Source of the DNA: Chitinophaga pinensis | Lineage (GTDB): Bacteria; Bacteroidota; Bacteroidia; Chitinophagales; Chitinophagaceae | DNA: 7,333 nt | Direction of reading: 5' to 3' | NCBI GenBank assembly: GCA_945866165.1 | Contig: CAMBGO010000113.1 | Coordinates: forward strand, 1-7,333 | Shown: one piece after another, positions 6,970 through 7,333 of the stretch | Layout of the letters: every line of letters starts with the position of its first letter | Position numbering within the stretch: position 1 is the stretch's first letter | Position numbers and translations under genes: made by a program | The notes under the pieces: model-generated | What the model was told of the DNA's origin: nothing | Seen by the model: only the letters and a program-made list of their open reading frames with translations | Database searches by the model: none

Positions 6970-7333
6970 ATGAAAATTAAGTCGATTGAAATTGTCAAAT
7001 TAACAATTCCAATGGAGCCTTTTGTAATAGCAACTGAGACTTGCTATGAAGCAAAAAATATTTACCTAAGAATATATACAGATGAAGGCATAATGGGTGT
7101 TGGAGAATGCTCGGCATTCCCCATGCTTGTTGGCGAAACACAAGAAACATGCTATGCAATTGCAAAAGATCTTGCAAAGATTTTAAAGGAAAAAAATCCT
7201 CTTCAAATTGAAGAGAGAATGGAAGAATTAAATGCCCATATCGCGTTTAATAGCACTATAAAAAGTGCATTTGATATGTGTCTGTATGATATAGGAGCAA
7301 AGAAAAAAGGGGTCCCTCTCTACGAATTCCTTG
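6970..7333 (+). CDS. Enolase-superfamily enzyme, dipeptide epimerase-like (5' part)
   Basis: The first 121 residues of a mandelate racemase/muconate lactonizing enzyme-type protein; the frame runs off the window end. Seen: an N-terminal capping-domain strand KIKSIEIVKLTIP, then IYTDEGIMGVGECSAFPMLVGET (about 35-57), a hallmark of the family capping loop, and IKSAFDMCLYDIGAKKKGVPLYEFL (97-121), the junction to the TIM barrel. These resemble Bacteroidota dipeptide epimerases (L-Ala-D/L-Glu-type), which racemise one residue of a dipeptide and help recycle peptidoglycan peptides. The catalytic lysines and the three Mg2+-binding acidic residues lie beyond residue 121, so substrate and chemistry cannot be checked; a cycloisomerase or o-succinylbenzoate synthase relative is possible. 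It starts 25 bases after the flavin reductase-like gene and is probably in the same unit. About two thirds of the gene is missing. Confidence 0.85.
   Translation, partial: MKIKSIEIVKLTIPMEPFVIATETCYEAKNIYLRIYTDEGIMGVGECSAFPMLVGETQETCYAIAKDLAKILKEKNPLQIEERMEELNAHIAFNSTIKSAFDMCLYDIGAKKKGVPLYEFL

Noticed and set aside
1..7333. A new defence, mobile or CRISPR-type system
   Set aside because: Nearly every base falls in recognisable housekeeping families; no spaced repeats, integrase, transposase, toxin-antitoxin pair or RNA gene is visible on either strand.

Overview
The window carries ordinary chromosomal genes of a low-GC Bacteroidota-type bacterium. Three things point there: the FtsK Walker A reads GATGQGKS followed by VGLNA, as I recall it from that phylum; two upstream regions carry the Bacteroidota sigma pattern TTG-spacer-TAnnTTTG; and there are no strong GGAGG ribosome binding sites. 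I cannot place it below phylum with confidence.

Left part, minus strand (4939 down to 1), read in the direction of transcription: a small SET-domain protein, a glutaryl-CoA dehydrogenase-type acyl-CoA dehydrogenase, shikimate kinase (aroK), a DUF423 membrane protein, and then ftsK, whose 3' end is cut off by the window start. The first four are packed with overlaps or a 27-base gap and look like one transcript. ftsK follows a 103-base gap that holds its own candidate promoter.

Right part, plus strand (about 4949 to 7333): an MgtE magnesium transporter that diverges from the SET gene, with a consensus-like promoter between them; then a flavin-reductase-family protein; then the N-terminal third of an enolase-superfamily enzyme that resembles dipeptide epimerases, cut off by the window end. 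The last two are 25 bases apart and probably co-transcribed. An imperfect palindrome lies in the 82-base gap after mgtE.

Functionally the window mixes chromosome segregation (FtsK), aromatic amino acid synthesis (AroK), lysine/tryptophan or glutarate breakdown (GCDH), magnesium uptake (MgtE), a protein methyltransferase (SET) and probably peptide salvage (epimerase). No shared pathway links them. I see no RNA gene, mobile element, CRISPR array or defence system, and no convincing unknown system. The observations worth a second look are small: a eukaryote-type SET gene overlapping GCDH by ATGA, a T8 run at the aroK/DUF423 overlap, and two palindromes.
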